Positions 1 through 10,290 of a stretch of 64,000 nt of DNA are shown here, piece after piece. The translations under genes were made by a program, and so were the position numbers. The DNA is from Artemisia argyi. Its lineage: Eukaryota; Streptophyta; Magnoliopsida; Asterales; Asteraceae. Position 1 is the first letter of the stretch. The number at the start of each line of letters is the position of its first letter. The notes under the pieces are model-generated. The model was not told the origin of the DNA and searched no databases. It worked only from the letters and a program-made list of their open reading frames with translations. The stretch lies in the NCBI GenBank assembly GCA_030686995.1, contig CM060685.1, positions 122,632,823 to 122,696,822 of the forward strand. The letters run 5' to 3'.

Positions 1-200
1 GAGGTTTCCGAGTTTAAAATGGAATGGTTATCGAGTTTGATAATCCTGTGCTTATCGAGTTTGCAACACATGAAAGTTATCGAGTTTGTAATTTTTTAAG
101 GATATCGAGTTTGAAACCTTTGTGGTTATCGAGTTTGACAAGATTTTTGAGTTAAGTCTAAACATTTTTCCGAGTTATGTCTAAACTGTTTTCTAGTTAA
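1..200. repeat. ATCGAGTTTG minisatellite, right end (copy 1)
   Basis: At least five units of TTATCGAGTTTG plus a variable AT-rich spacer occur at roughly 25-bp spacing, followed by degenerate 'GAGTTAAGTCTAAAC' units. The array runs off the left edge of the window. The same array, much longer, precedes ORF3 copy 2 at 9240-9930, so it is a fixed part of the element, placed between pol and the third ORF. Confidence 0.9.
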
Positions 201-490
201 GTTATGAAGTTACATACTTATTTCACTCCGAGTCAGGAGTTTCTAAATGGAACCATCACGTATGGGTTCTAGTTTTTCCTTTCTTATGAAAAGAAATGCT
301 GCCGAATTTTTTTTCAAAATTCATCAAGTTGTGAGTATTTTGTCGACGTAGAAGGAAATCTGTTCGAGTTACATGATTATCTAAATGTCGTGATTATTTT
401 TATGTGGCTCTTGGATTAATTTTTCAAGTGTTATATATGTGATGTTGGTTTTATCTTGGGTGATTGTTTTTCCGGATATTAATCTTTTGT

Positions 491-546
491 CTAACACTAA
501 CGAGCTAATCACCACATGGCTTTTGTTGGTTTATGAATCATTTCAG
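491..546 (+). promoter_or_regulatory. Predicted 3' splice site ahead of ORF3a (copy 1)
   Basis: CTAAC (491-495), CTAAC-like and CTAAT branch-point candidates are followed by a T-rich stretch and ATTTCAG at 540-546. The start ATG of ORF3a lies 8 nt downstream. The arrangement is conserved at 10227-10282 in copy 2. A spliced subgenomic mRNA would place ORF3a as the first ORF. This is a prediction from sequence pattern only. Confidence 0.45.
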
Positions 547-554
547 GTCTCATT

Positions 555-1343
555 ATGGCAAAGAAATCAACACCTAGACACGAATTGATTCAAGGAGATG
601 AAAGAGTAATCGCTAAGACAAACCATAGGATAGATCTTGATTCAATCACATGTCATGATACTTGTTCAATCATCCTGGAAATACTTAAAAAACACTTCAT
701 TTACAACCTCCTCACCATCACCACTGAAGTACCTGAAGTCTACTTAACACAGTTTTGGGAGACTATTGAAATTAGCAAAGATGATAAGTCATTGGGGGTT
801 CATCTTGATCACAAACTTGTTGTGTTTGATGTACAAACTCTCCGCACTGTTGTCGGTTTGCCAAATGTCAAGAAATTCTCTCCTTTGCCGTCATTATCAG
901 ATGTTATCAGACTTCTTCGAGAACTGCAGTATGATGAATCAATAATCCAACTCAAAAATATATCCCACGTTGACAGGAAATACATTCCACAACCATGGCT
1001 CACACTTTACTCAATTCTCACCAATAGTTTAACGGGCAAAGAAACAGGGCATGAACATCCTACTCTAGAATTGATGCAGATTTTCTGGGGGGTTGTCGAA
1101 CAAGCTAAACTTGACTATGCTCCACTAATTTGGGTGGACATGGTTTATCACGCAAGACAGTTTCACAAATCGTCTACCTCAAAAATTCCATTCTACAGAT
1201 TCACAAAGTGTCTCATTGCTCATTCCATGAAGATATACCCAGATATTGATCGTAGATTGGAAGATAAGAAACACCCCCCTCAGTGGATCATACATATTCT
1301 AAAACCAGGATTCAGAAGACAAACACTCAAAAACAAGGAATGA
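555..1343 (+). CDS. C1 ORF3a, copy 1: retroelement protein of unknown function, 262 aa
   Basis: This intact 262-codon frame starts at the first ATG after the predicted splice acceptor. The product is a globular-looking protein with a conserved-looking core (FWETIEISKDD, LRTVVGLPNVKKFSPLPSL). No zinc knuckle, signal peptide or membrane segment is visible. I do not recognise a named domain. Its position downstream of a Copia pol (seen for copy 2) makes it the 'extra ORF' in the place where Sirevirus-type Copia elements carry an env-like gene, but nothing here looks like an envelope protein. The stop TGA at 1341 overlaps an ATG in the -1 frame (ATGA), which opens ORF3b. Copy 2 has the same overlap, so the arrangement predates the duplication. 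It could also be one ORF broken by an old 1-nt indel. Confidence 0.7.
   Translation: MAKKSTPRHELIQGDERVIAKTNHRIDLDSITCHDTCSIILEILKKHFIYNLLTITTEVPEVYLTQFWETIEISKDDKSLGVHLDHKLVVFDVQTLRTVVGLPNVKKFSPLPSLSDVIRLLRELQYDESIIQLKNISHVDRKYIPQPWLTLYSILTNSLTGKETGHEHPTLELMQIFWGVVEQAKLDYAPLIWVDMVYHARQFHKSSTSKIPFYRFTKCLIAHSMKIYPDIDRRLEDKKHPPQWIIHILKPGFRRQTLKNKE
1328..1343 (+). promoter_or_regulatory. ORF3a/ORF3b overlap: ATGA junction and near-slippery CAAAAAC
   Basis: In the ORF3a frame the codons CTC AAA AAC AAG GAA TGA end the protein. A -1 shift at C-AAA-AAC (1328-1334) would join ORF3a to ORF3b. The heptamer differs from the classical A-AAA-AAC only in its first base. Alternatively the ATG at 1340, overlapping the stop as ATGA, could support reinitiation. 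The sequence is identical in copy 2 (11064-11079). Function is inferred, not shown. Confidence 0.35.
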
Positions 1344-4297
1344 GAATTCCAGATAGTCTTATACCTGATGCTGTTCGTGACACTGAGGCATATATTTTAT
1401 ATGATGAAGCTCAGAGAATTGACAAAGTTGGTTTGACTGAGACAAAGAAAAGGAAAACTTCTAAAAGGAAAACTTCAAAAGTTGCTTCTACAATCACAAC
1501 CATTCCCAAATCCAGAACCAAAAGGGTCACAAAAGAGCCTAAAAAGAAAGTGACAACTATTCGTGATGAACCAACAGATGATGAAGGAGATGCTCAGCAG
1601 GGAATAGAAACTGAAAAGCTTACAAAGACTTTAAGTAAGAACGCAGATAAGGGAAAAGCTATAGAAACTCAAGAAGAATCAGTCACCTCACCAATGTCTG
1701 TATCCGAAGAAGATGAACAACTGCAACTAACCTTAAGAAAAAGCAAAGAATCAGAAGAGGAAAGAATCGCAAAAGTTACAAAGAAAGGTGAAGGTTCTGG
1801 AACTCAGGAGCCGGTAAGCCCAACTCCAGAATCAGAAAGAGATGATCAAACTTCAGAAGAAACGCAATCACAAAGAGTGTCATCCTCTGAACCAGGTGAT
1901 GATAACTCTGAAGATGAAGCTGAGTCATCAAGTTCTGATTCAAAAGAATCTCTCGATAATCCGGCTGAAACTGAAATTGAAGATGAAGCTCCAAAAGGCA
2001 AAGATGATGAGGCATCCGAGAATGAAGATAGTAGCGAAGAGGAAGATAAGTCGGAAAGTGAAGAAGTTAATGATGAAGAAGATGTGAATGATGAAAGTGA
2101 TGAGGAATTGGATGGTGAGAAAAAGGATGAGCTACTTGAAACTAGTCAAGATACCCCTATTGACATTGTAGGAATTGATGAAGGACAACCAACAGTTCAA
2201 CCACAACAACAACCTTTATCACAACCTCAAAGTCATCCTATGGAAAAACCTTATACAACTGTTGTTCACTCAAGCTTGTTGAAATCATTACATGATCAAT
2301 ACGACGCGCTTGAAAAGCAAGTTAATGAACAAAAGCGTGATGTTGAAGCTTTCAAGATTTACAATGTGGATAAAGCAGTTGAGGACCAGGTAAAACAGAG
2401 ATTACCAAGGGAAGTTCAGAAGTATGTTCAGAAGGAACTTCCTTCTGCTGTGAGACACTATGTCAACACGAATCTTGTAGAGATCGTTTCTCACAGGTTT
2501 CAAACTACGCCAATCAATGTTCAGACTCTACCTTCTAAACCTTCCATAAGTGATCTCAAAGGAAAATTATTGGAAGCAATTGTGAATGATCCGGATGAAA
2601 ATGATCTACGCAAGGCACTTATCAAGTCTATCAAGAAAGCTGAAAAGAAAAGCGAATCCTGCAAAAAGACTATTGCTACTAAGCGTCGACATGATGATTC
2701 CGACCCTGATGATCACCCACAACCAGATAAGAGGAAGAAAGTGTCCGGTCCCCCCTCCAGATCTCCAACCAAAACCGCAACCATTAACGTTTCTACTGAT
2801 CCAAACCCTCCACAATCAACCGCGGATCCTCACCCCTCACAATCAACCGAAGATGCTGATGTCGATATGGATGACATCCCTCCACTTATCACCGAAACCA
2901 TTACGGAACCGCCCAAGGATGCTCAGTTAATTCCAGCTCCCGAATGGATTAACCCTGATGCTCCTTCTTTTAACTGGTTTGATGAAATGGTTGATGCTCA
3001 CCCAGATGACACTGAAGCTGAAGAAATGACTGAAGGATCTATTATAAGCTTCACAAAAAGAATTAAAAGGGTAATGCAAACTCAAAGACTTCAGCTGTCG
3101 GACTTGGTTAAGATTCGCAAAGCAGGGTTTACAGAGTTCAAAACATGCACAACTACTGAACTTGAGTTCGAATATAACGTGGATGAGGTTGCAAGAGCTC
3201 TGTCTGAAAACATTACTTGGGAAAAGAGACCTTCTTGGGACAAATTCTATTATGGCACGGAACCCCTCGTTGATGAATTCAAATATCAAGATTTTTCTCA
3301 ATCGTTACCCCTTGTTGGTCCTCCAAGTGATCCTAAACTCCCTAAGCGATACTTCTTCAACAAAGACCTTCTCTATCTTATTCATGGGAGCACGAATCCT
3401 AATCACCGTTATGCAACATCTCTCACCAAATTCAGAGCCGCCTCATATCCTCTGGAAACACTGGAAGATCAAATGAGAGGCTTGCACTCCACATCCATCA
3501 CCAAATATAATCATGAAGCTGCCTTGTGTATGCTTCCCTGGCCAGAGATGCGCAGATGGTTCTACAAATACAAGCTGACATTCCGATCCAATCACAGAGT
3601 CTTCTCTAATCATCGCATTCTTGCCATCACAGCAGTCCCAAGTACTGAGAAAAGATATGGATATAACTTTCTTGATGAAATTGAGGTCCGCCGAAGTGAT
3701 GATCAACTTTATAAATTCAGTGAAGCTGACTATCATCGCTTGAACCTCAATGAAATTGCTGACATATACTTACTCAAGGTTCAAGGCAAACTTCAAAACT
3801 TGTCCGGTAGCCTTCAGTATGATGTCATCAACTCTATTTTGCTCTTCATGCGCCAAACCATTATCAAAGCAAGAGTCGAAGATGCACAACTCGGGGTCAA
3901 AAGTTATCAAAAGTCACTCAACTTTACTGCTCCACAATTATATCCTCCTAACATCCCGCATTTAAGACCTTTCATCTTCAACAAAAAACCTTTTGGAGTG
4001 GTTTACCCGCACAATGATGGTTACCGTTTCATGAGATACGAAGAGGTTCATAAATTCGGGGATCAGACTCTCAGATTTGTCAGAATTAAGCTGAATGAAA
4101 AGCTCAAGGAACATGATAGTGGGATTAAAGTGGGATGGAATAAAAGAGATGTGAAAGAAGCACTTAAGTTCTTGGCTAGGATTGATCAAAAGCTTAGGTT
4201 CAGGGAGCAGATACGCATTTTGGAGAGCTTAATTGGAGGAAGGGAACCAATTCCGAACATACTCACTTACCGCCGTCCAGATACTCCTCGAATATGA
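1340..4297 (+). CDS. C1 ORF3b, copy 1: acidic, coiled-coil, NLS-bearing retroelement protein of unknown function
   Basis: The frame is open from 1283. I place the start at ATG 1340, which overlaps the ORF3a stop, because the upstream codons are the shadow of ORF3a. The product is about 985 aa. The N-terminus is Lys-rich (KKRKTSKRKTSK, NLS-like). A long Glu/Asp/Ser-rich tract covers about 1560-2150. A Gln/Pro stretch and a predicted coiled coil follow at about 2265-2410. A second basic cluster (KRRHDD...PDKRKKV, about 2683-2745) resembles a bipartite NLS, then comes a Pro/Thr-rich linker. The C-terminal third is a folded-looking domain (about 3300-4290) ending in many basic and aromatic residues. 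No catalytic motif is seen. The C-terminal part resembles hypothetical proteins I associate with Asteraceae Copia elements. The nuclear signals argue against an envelope role. This is the only intact long ORF in C1. Confidence 0.7.
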   Translation: MRIPDSLIPDAVRDTEAYILYDEAQRIDKVGLTETKKRKTSKRKTSKVASTITTIPKSRTKRVTKEPKKKVTTIRDEPTDDEGDAQQGIETEKLTKTLSKNADKGKAIETQEESVTSPMSVSEEDEQLQLTLRKSKESEEERIAKVTKKGEGSGTQEPVSPTPESERDDQTSEETQSQRVSSSEPGDDNSEDEAESSSSDSKESLDNPAETEIEDEAPKGKDDEASENEDSSEEEDKSESEEVNDEEDVNDESDEELDGEKKDELLETSQDTPIDIVGIDEGQPTVQPQQQPLSQPQSHPMEKPYTTVVHSSLLKSLHDQYDALEKQVNEQKRDVEAFKIYNVDKAVEDQVKQRLPREVQKYVQKELPSAVRHYVNTNLVEIVSHRFQTTPINVQTLPSKPSISDLKGKLLEAIVNDPDENDLRKALIKSIKKAEKKSESCKKTIATKRRHDDSDPDDHPQPDKRKKVSGPPSRSPTKTATINVSTDPNPPQSTADPHPSQSTEDADVDMDDIPPLITETITEPPKDAQLIPAPEWINPDAPSFNWFDEMVDAHPDDTEAEEMTEGSIISFTKRIKRVMQTQRLQLSDLVKIRKAGFTEFKTCTTTELEFEYNVDEVARALSENITWEKRPSWDKFYYGTEPLVDEFKYQDFSQSLPLVGPPSDPKLPKRYFFNKDLLYLIHGSTNPNHRYATSLTKFRAASYPLETLEDQMRGLHSTSITKYNHEAALCMLPWPEMRRWFYKYKLTFRSNHRVFSNHRILAITAVPSTEKRYGYNFLDEIEVRRSDDQLYKFSEADYHRLNLNEIADIYLLKVQGKLQNLSGSLQYDVINSILLFMRQTIIKARVEDAQLGVKSYQKSLNFTAPQLYPPNIPHLRPFIFNKKPFGVVYPHNDGYRFMRYEEVHKFGDQTLRFVRIKLNEKLKEHDSGIKVGWNKRDVKEALKFLARIDQKLRFREQIRILESLIGGREPIPNILTYRRPDTPRI

Positions 4298-4457
4298 TCA
4301 GTTTGGTATAACATTAACTTTGTTTCATCATAATTTTTTCTTCATCTATAACTTTGGTTTGTGCACACATAACAGTGTATAACCCGTGCTTGTAATTAAA
4401 GGACCCTGAGGTACGCTTCAGTGCCTCAATCCTTAGATAAGGAGCGTACACTTCTTA
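4298..4457 (+). other. 3' flank of ORF3 copy 1, up to a breakpoint at about 4457
   Basis: This stretch matches 14033-14192 of copy 2 closely, then similarity stops inside CTTCTTA (4451-4457 and 14186-14192). Copy 2 continues into the 3' non-coding region. Copy 1 continues into an open gag-like frame at 4459. The breakpoint is therefore visible by comparing the two copies within the window. Confidence 0.8.
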
Positions 4458-4458
4458 A

Positions 4459-4956
4459 TCTAAATGTGCTCAAAATCTAAATGTAACGAATGATGAACCT
4501 TTGACTGTTTTGAATATTAATGCATCTTGTGTGTTTTGTCGTAAAAGTGTATCATCTGGTGATCATACTACATGCATAGCTAATTCTCGTCTTAATCGTC
4601 TTAAGAAACGTAGGACACGCATTCCTTCTAGGCCCACTACTGCCTCTAAGTCTATCTTAGGAAAGCCGCCTTCTACGGTTTCTAATGTAGTTGAAGTTAC
4701 CCCCATAAGTGCTAAGAACAAATCTAGAAACAAGCCAACTACTAGTGAATTCACCATTAAGAAAGCAAGAACTAGTTGGAATTGGCAACGTTGGTTACAA
4801 TATAAACCAGACTTTAAATGGATTCCTAAATTGTTGAATACCTGTGCTTCTAACCAACAGGAACCCGCACTTTCTTTGGGTTCCACCCTTACTTCTGTTC
4901 CATCCGTGTCGTCTTCTTGTGATGCAGGTGGTACAGATTGTTCTCTGGATTGTTGA
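4459..4956 (+). pseudogene. C1 gag C-terminal / pre-protease fragment
   Basis: The frame is open from the breakpoint and includes CVFCRKSVSSGDHTTC, a Cys/His motif degenerate from a CCHC knuckle, then a basic region and WQRWLQYKPDFKWIPK. The zinc-knuckle and linker style is that of the segment between gag and protease in Copia polyproteins. The N-terminal capsid part of gag is absent. The frame ends at TGA 4954, but the protease frame begins one base out of register at about 4942-4946, so a single-base indel separates gag from pol. It continues directly into the pol pseudogene. Confidence 0.75.
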
Positions 4957-7900
4957 TAGCGGATGCACTCGACATATGACAGGCAATCTCAAACTGTTAC
5001 ACAACTTTGTCTCAAAGTTCATTGGTACTGTCAGATTCGGGAATGATCATTACGCTTTAATCATGGGATATGGTGACTATGTCAGTGGGAACATTGAAAT
5101 CAGTCGTGTTTATTATGTGGAAGGCCTTGGACACAACCTTTTCTCTGTTGGTCAATTTTGTGATGGGGATCTAGAAGTTGCATTTCGTGAGAAAACTTGC
5201 TTCGTTCGTGGCTTACAAGGAAACGATCTAATGTCTGGCTCACGTGGTTCTAATCTTTATACAATATCAATGTCAGATATGATTGCTACATCTCCGATAT
5301 GTCTTCTCTCCAAAGCGGAATCGACTAAATCTTGGTTATGGCACAAACGTCTTTCGCACTTGAATTTCAAAACTATGACTAAACTTGCTCGTCACAAACT
5401 TGTTGATGGATTTCCAAGATTCCGTTTTACCAAAGATCACTTATGTTCAGCCTGTGAACAAGGAAAAAGTACTCGCGCTCATTTTCCTTCTAAACCTGAG
5501 CACAGTACGAATCATGTTCTACAATTGCTTCATATGGATTTGTGTGGACCGATGCGTGTTCAAAGTATCAACGGTAAACGCTACATACTTGTAATTGTGG
5601 ATGATTACTCCAGATGGACTTGGGTTTATTTTCTACGAAGTAAAGATCAAGCTCCTTCAATGATCATTACCTTTCTCACTAAAATTCAAGTTCAGTTACG
5701 CAACACGGTAAGAATAGTCAGAACTGACAATGGAACTGAATTTAAGAATCAGACACTTCGGTCATATTTTGAGAAAGTGGGAATTGAACATCAAACATCT
5801 ATTCCTAGAAGCCCAGTACAGAATGGAGTTGTTGAAAGACGCAACAGGACGTTAGTGGAAGCTGCTAGAACTATGTTGATTAATGCTCAATTACCAGATT
5901 ACTTATGGGCGGAAGCTGTTTCAACCGCATGTTATACCCAAAACTGTTGCATGATAACAAAACGCCATCGCAAAACACCTTATCAAATTGTTCACAAAAG
6001 AAAACCGAACATCGATTACTTTCATGTATTTGGAGCACTTTGTTATCCGAAAAATGATCGTGATGATTTAGGTAAACTTAAAGCAAAGGCTGACATCGGA
6101 GTGTTCGTTGGATACTGTGAAAATTCTAAAGGTTTTCGGATCTGGAATCGTCGAACAAGAGAAATTCAAGAAACTATTCACGCTAATTTTGATGAACTCA
6201 CACAAATGGCTTCTGAGCAACACAGCTTAGGACCCGAATTCAACCGTCTTTACTCTCCGGACTCTTCGGCTGAACCATTGCCACTCAACCGCAAAGAATT
6301 GGAAACCTTGTTTGCTCCACTGTTTGATGATACAATTGAATACCGTTCTACTGAGGTCTCACCCAATTCCCCTGCTCAACCTGATAATATTCCAGTACCT
6401 GACTCACCTCAACAAACTACAACAACTGTTGAGAAAGACGGTCCTCCAATTGCATCACCCTTTACAGCAGAACAAACTGTTTCTAACTCCCGTCAATCAG
6501 CTGAAGCTCCTATACCACAATCAGTTCCACAATCCGCAGAGCATGATCCTGATGCGTTCTTTAACCCGTTTGCACCGGCTCCTACCTTTCCTGATATTGC
6601 TGAGTCGTCTACACGCAATTTGGATCCTGCTAACATGCGAGATACTTATCAACTACACCCTTCGACACACAAATGGACTCGGGACCATCCACTAGTTCAT
6701 ATTATTGGCCACCCAGATGCACCTGTAATGACAAGACAACGACTTCACACTGATGGAGACACTTGTATCTATGCACTCACAGTTTGTCAAGAGGAACCAA
6801 AGAACATTAAAGAAGCAATGACTTATGACAACTGGATTGAATCTATGCAAGAGGAATTTCAGCAATTCATACGATTAGAAGTCTGGGAATTAGTTGAAAG
6901 ACCTGACGGAGTCTTTGTCATTGGGTTAAAATGGATTTGGAAAAATAAGCTAGATGCAGAAGGCACTGTCATACATAACAAATCACGCCTGGTAGCGAAA
7001 GGATACTCCCAACTAGAAGGACTTGATTTTGCTGAATCCTTTGCTCCAGTGGCTAGACATGAAGCTGTTCGGATCTTTTTGGCCTATGCTGCACACAGGA
7101 ACATGGTTGTTTACCAAATGGATGTGAAAACAGCATTTCTTAATGGAGACCTCCGTGAAGAAGTGTATGTAAGCCAACCAGACGGCTTCGTTGATCCTGA
7201 GCGTTCGAATCACGTTTACCGACTCAAAAAGGCACTCTACGGACTCAAACAAGCCCCACGGGCGTGGTATGACAAACTTTCTACTTTCTTGCTGACCAAT
7301 AAATTTTCTTAAGGTTCAGTGGACCCAACACTATTTACAAAAACATACGGGGAGGACTTACTTGTTGTTCAAATATATGTCGATGACATTATTTTTGCCT
7401 CAACAAAAAGAAGTTACTCTAATGATTTTGCAAAATTAATGAAAGATAATTTTGAAATGTCCATGATGGGTGAACTTTCGTTCTTTCTAGGTCTACAAGT
7501 TCATCAATCACCCCGTGGAATTTTTATAAATCAGTCCAAATATGCTCTAGAAATTTTAAAGAAACATGGAATGATGAGTTGTGATACTTATAATACACCG
7601 ATGGGCTATACCACAAAACTAGATGCTGACTTACATGGGACACCTGTTGACCCTACCAAATACCGTAGTATGATTGGGTCACTCATGTATCTCACAGCTA
7701 GTAGACCTGATATAGTATTTGCTGTCTATATGTGCTCTCGCTATCAGTCCAAACCAACTGAAAAACACCTCAGTGAGGTCAAAAGAATCCTTCGATACAT
7801 AAAGGGAACCATTAACTTGGGAATCTGGTATCCGAAGGATTATGGTTTTGAACTAATTTCTTTTTTAGCTGCTGATCAATGTGGATGTTTAGACACATGC

Positions 7901-8353
7901 ACAAGTACATCCGGTGGATTACAGTTTCTCGGAGATAAACTTGTGTCATGGCAATCAAAGAAGCAAGACTGCACATCACTGTCATCAACAGAATCTGAAT
8001 ATGTAGCTATGTCTGCTTGTTGTGCTCAAGTCATCTGGATGAGATCATAACTTAAGGATTATGGCTACCTGTTCAACAAGATTCCGATCTACTGTGATTC
8101 CAAAAGTGCCATTGCTATCTCCTGCAACACAGTTCATCACTGCAAATCCAAACACATTGATCTCCGATATCACTTCATCAAAGAGCATGTTGAAAAGGGT
8201 ACCGTTGAATTATATTTTGTTGGAACTGAGTACCAATTGGCAGACTTACTTACCAAATCTTTAGCACCATCAAGGTTTGCGAGTCTAGTTCACCAAATTG
8301 GTATGCGATGTTTGACTCCAGATGACATGGAAAAGTTTTTAAAACACAATTGA
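4946..8353 (+). pseudogene. pol: C1 Copia pol: protease-integrase-RT-RNase H, two nonsense codons
   Basis: One reading frame runs from the protease to TGA 8351. The aspartic protease site is WIVDSGC (DSG at 4955-4963). The GAG-pre-integrase zinc finger (WHKRLSH...CSACEQGK) lies at about 5338-5465. The integrase catalytic triad is D 5537, D 5726 (RTDNGTEF) and E 5834, with D-E spacing of 35 residues as expected. The RT region runs from [10 protein letters not shown] (about 6880) through [11 protein letters not shown] to YVDDI (about 7376-7390). RNase H follows with TSTSGG, SSTESEY and YCDSKSA. Two in-frame stops break it: TAA at 7310, in the RT between NKFS and GSVDPTLF, and TAA at 8048, where a Gln codon is expected after WMRS. 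Family assignment is firm. Activity is not possible without suppression of these stops. Confidence 0.92.
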
Positions 8354-9239
8354 TCGTCAAACATCAACAAATATCTTTGTAAATATTTATCAAAAAAAAA
8401 AAAAAAAAAAAAAGTTTTCCTTGTTCAAGATATGCCGTTCACAACGCTTTTCTGAAAATCATTATAAAAAGCATATCTTGAGGGGGAGACAGAAAATTTT
8501 TTTTACTTCTTTATTTAAAATTTTTCCTCATCACTATTTAAATCTCATTCTCGACACCTCTTGAACCATTGCTTGTTAAATTTTTTCCTAATTACTTCTT
8601 ATGGTTGGTTCAAGAGGGTGCTACATCCATTATTCTCGTAACCGTAGTCCATGGTCTCATAAGTCGTTAAGTTCTTTAAAACTAAAGGGGCTAAATATGC
8701 ATAATTTAGATAAGTTCTTGATAATCTACAAATAGAGGGACCAAAGGTGTCAAATGATCATAGTCTCAAACTATAACTTGGTTATTTCATCTGCTTCATT
8801 TTTTTACTCTTTCAAAAAAAAAAAAAAAAAAAAAAAAACCAAACGCGCACCACAATTTCCTCATAATCAAGACTTTCAAGACCTAAGATTATCAGTGATC
8901 GTGAGTTTTTTTATGTTCATTATTTTGTACTCCTAACACTCGCCATAAGTAATCCTTGATCAATATTTGGTTTAATTTTTTTTAATCGAGTTTTAGGGTT
9001 CATAATATTGTATTTGGGCATTTTTAAGGTGGACTGTTTTAGGATAATTACTTGTTATGACCAATTGCGGCATGTCCTTAAGAGCCTATTACCACCTTTG
9101 CATTGATTATTGTGGCTACTATTGATCGAACATTAGATGTTTTATGCTTCATAAGCTCGACATGTCTATGTATCCACTGGAACTTATGCTTATTTGATTA
9201 ATTGGCTTGTTAGGAAGTTGTTTTGTTTGATATGATGTG
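8354..9239 (+). other. C1 spacer between pol and minisatellite
   Basis: No coding signal is seen. It contains two long A tracts (about 8392-8413 and 8815-8838), a polypurine tract at 8480-8489 (GAGGGGGAGA), and AT-rich DNA. The region sits where Sirevirus-like Copia elements have their pol-to-third-ORF spacer. Confidence 0.6.
8480..8489 (+). promoter_or_regulatory. Internal polypurine tract just after pol
   Basis: GAGGGGGAGA follows TATCTT. It matches the tracts at 14281, 14407, 14837 and 16305. Only the last abuts an LTR. This could be an internal second-strand primer or a relic. Confidence 0.5.
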
Positions 9240-9930
9240 CTTATCGAGTTTAAGGGTCTATATCTTTGCCACTTTCAAGTTTCGTTTTTTTTTAGTTTGT
9301 ATCACTGCTGGTTTATCGAGTTTGCCTTAGTTTTATTGAGTTTGAACTTTGAAATGCATATCGAGTTAGATTCTGAGGCTTATCGAGTTTAACATTTTGA
9401 GGTTTATCGAGTTTGGATATTTTTGAGGCTTATCGAGTTTGAAATTTTTTTTTGAGGTTTCCAAGTTTGAAATTTTGAAGACTTATCGAGTTTAAAATTT
9501 TGAAGACTTATCGAGTTTGAAATTTTGAAGACTTATCGAGTTTGAAATTTTGAGAATTATCGAGTTTGAAAAATTTTGATGGCTTATCGAGTTTAAAAGT
9601 TTGAGGATTATCGAGTTTGAACAAATTTGAGAATTTTCGAGTTTGAAAATTTTGATGGTTATCGAGTTTGGAAATGTTTGAGGCTTATCGAGTTTGATGA
9701 TAGTATTGCATATCGAGTTTGGAAATCTTTGAGGCTTATCGAGTTTGATGATAGAATTTCTTATCGAGTTTGACATTATTTTTGGATTATCGAGTTTGGT
9801 GCTTAACTTTTGTGGTTATCGAGTTTGCAACCTTTGTGGATATCGAGTTTGAAATTTTTTTTGGTTATCGAGTTTGACAAGATTTTCGAGTTAAGTCTAA
9901 ACATTTTTCGAGTTAAGTCTAAACTGTTTT
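9240..9930. repeat. ATCGAGTTTG minisatellite, copy 2
   Basis: About 25 units with core TTATCGAGTTTG and an AT-rich variable tail repeat at about 25-bp period. Examples begin at 9485, 9510, 9535, 9559, 9585, 9610, 9661, 9687, 9712, 9738 and 9763. The right end grades into TTTTCGAGTTAAGTC units. A minus-strand open frame across 9492-9776 only reflects the repeat. The array lies between pol and ORF3 copy 2. Confidence 0.93.
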
Positions 9931-10290
9931 CGAGTTAAGTTATCAAGTTACATACTTATTTCACTCCGAGTCAGGAGTTTCTAAATGGAACCATCACGTA
10001 TGGGTTCTAGTTTTTCCTTTCTTATGAAAAGAAATGCTGCCGAAATTTTTTCAAAATTCATCAAGTTGTAAGTATTTTGTCGATGTAGAAGGAAATCTGT
10101 TCGAGTTACATGATTATCTAAATGTTGTGATTATTTTTTATGTGGCTCTTGGATTGATTTATCAAGTGTTGTATATGTGATGATGGTTTTATCTTGGGTG
10201 TTTGTTTTCGGATATTATTCTTTTGTCTAACACTAACGAGCTAATCACCACATGGCTTTTGTTGGTTTATGAATCATTTCAGGTCTCAAT
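9931..10290 (+). promoter_or_regulatory. Leader of ORF3 copy 2 with conserved splice acceptor at 10227-10282
   Basis: This is nearly identical to 190-554. CTAAC branch-point candidates at 10227 and a T-rich stretch lead to ATTTCAG ending at 10282, 8 nt before ATG 10291. No coding potential is seen in the leader. Confidence 0.5.

Noticed and set aside
1340..4297. A host nuclear protein gene
   Set aside because: A second near-identical copy lies 9.7 kb away, in a fixed position between a Copia pol and its LTR, so it belongs to the element.
9492..9776. A 94-codon minus-strand frame of repetitive Ser/Asn/Ile/Lys
   Set aside because: It is the complement of the 25-bp minisatellite, and the repeats alone keep it open.
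9240..9930. CRISPR-like regular spacing
   Set aside because: Units are imperfect, spacers are short and mutually related, and the context is a plant retrotransposon.
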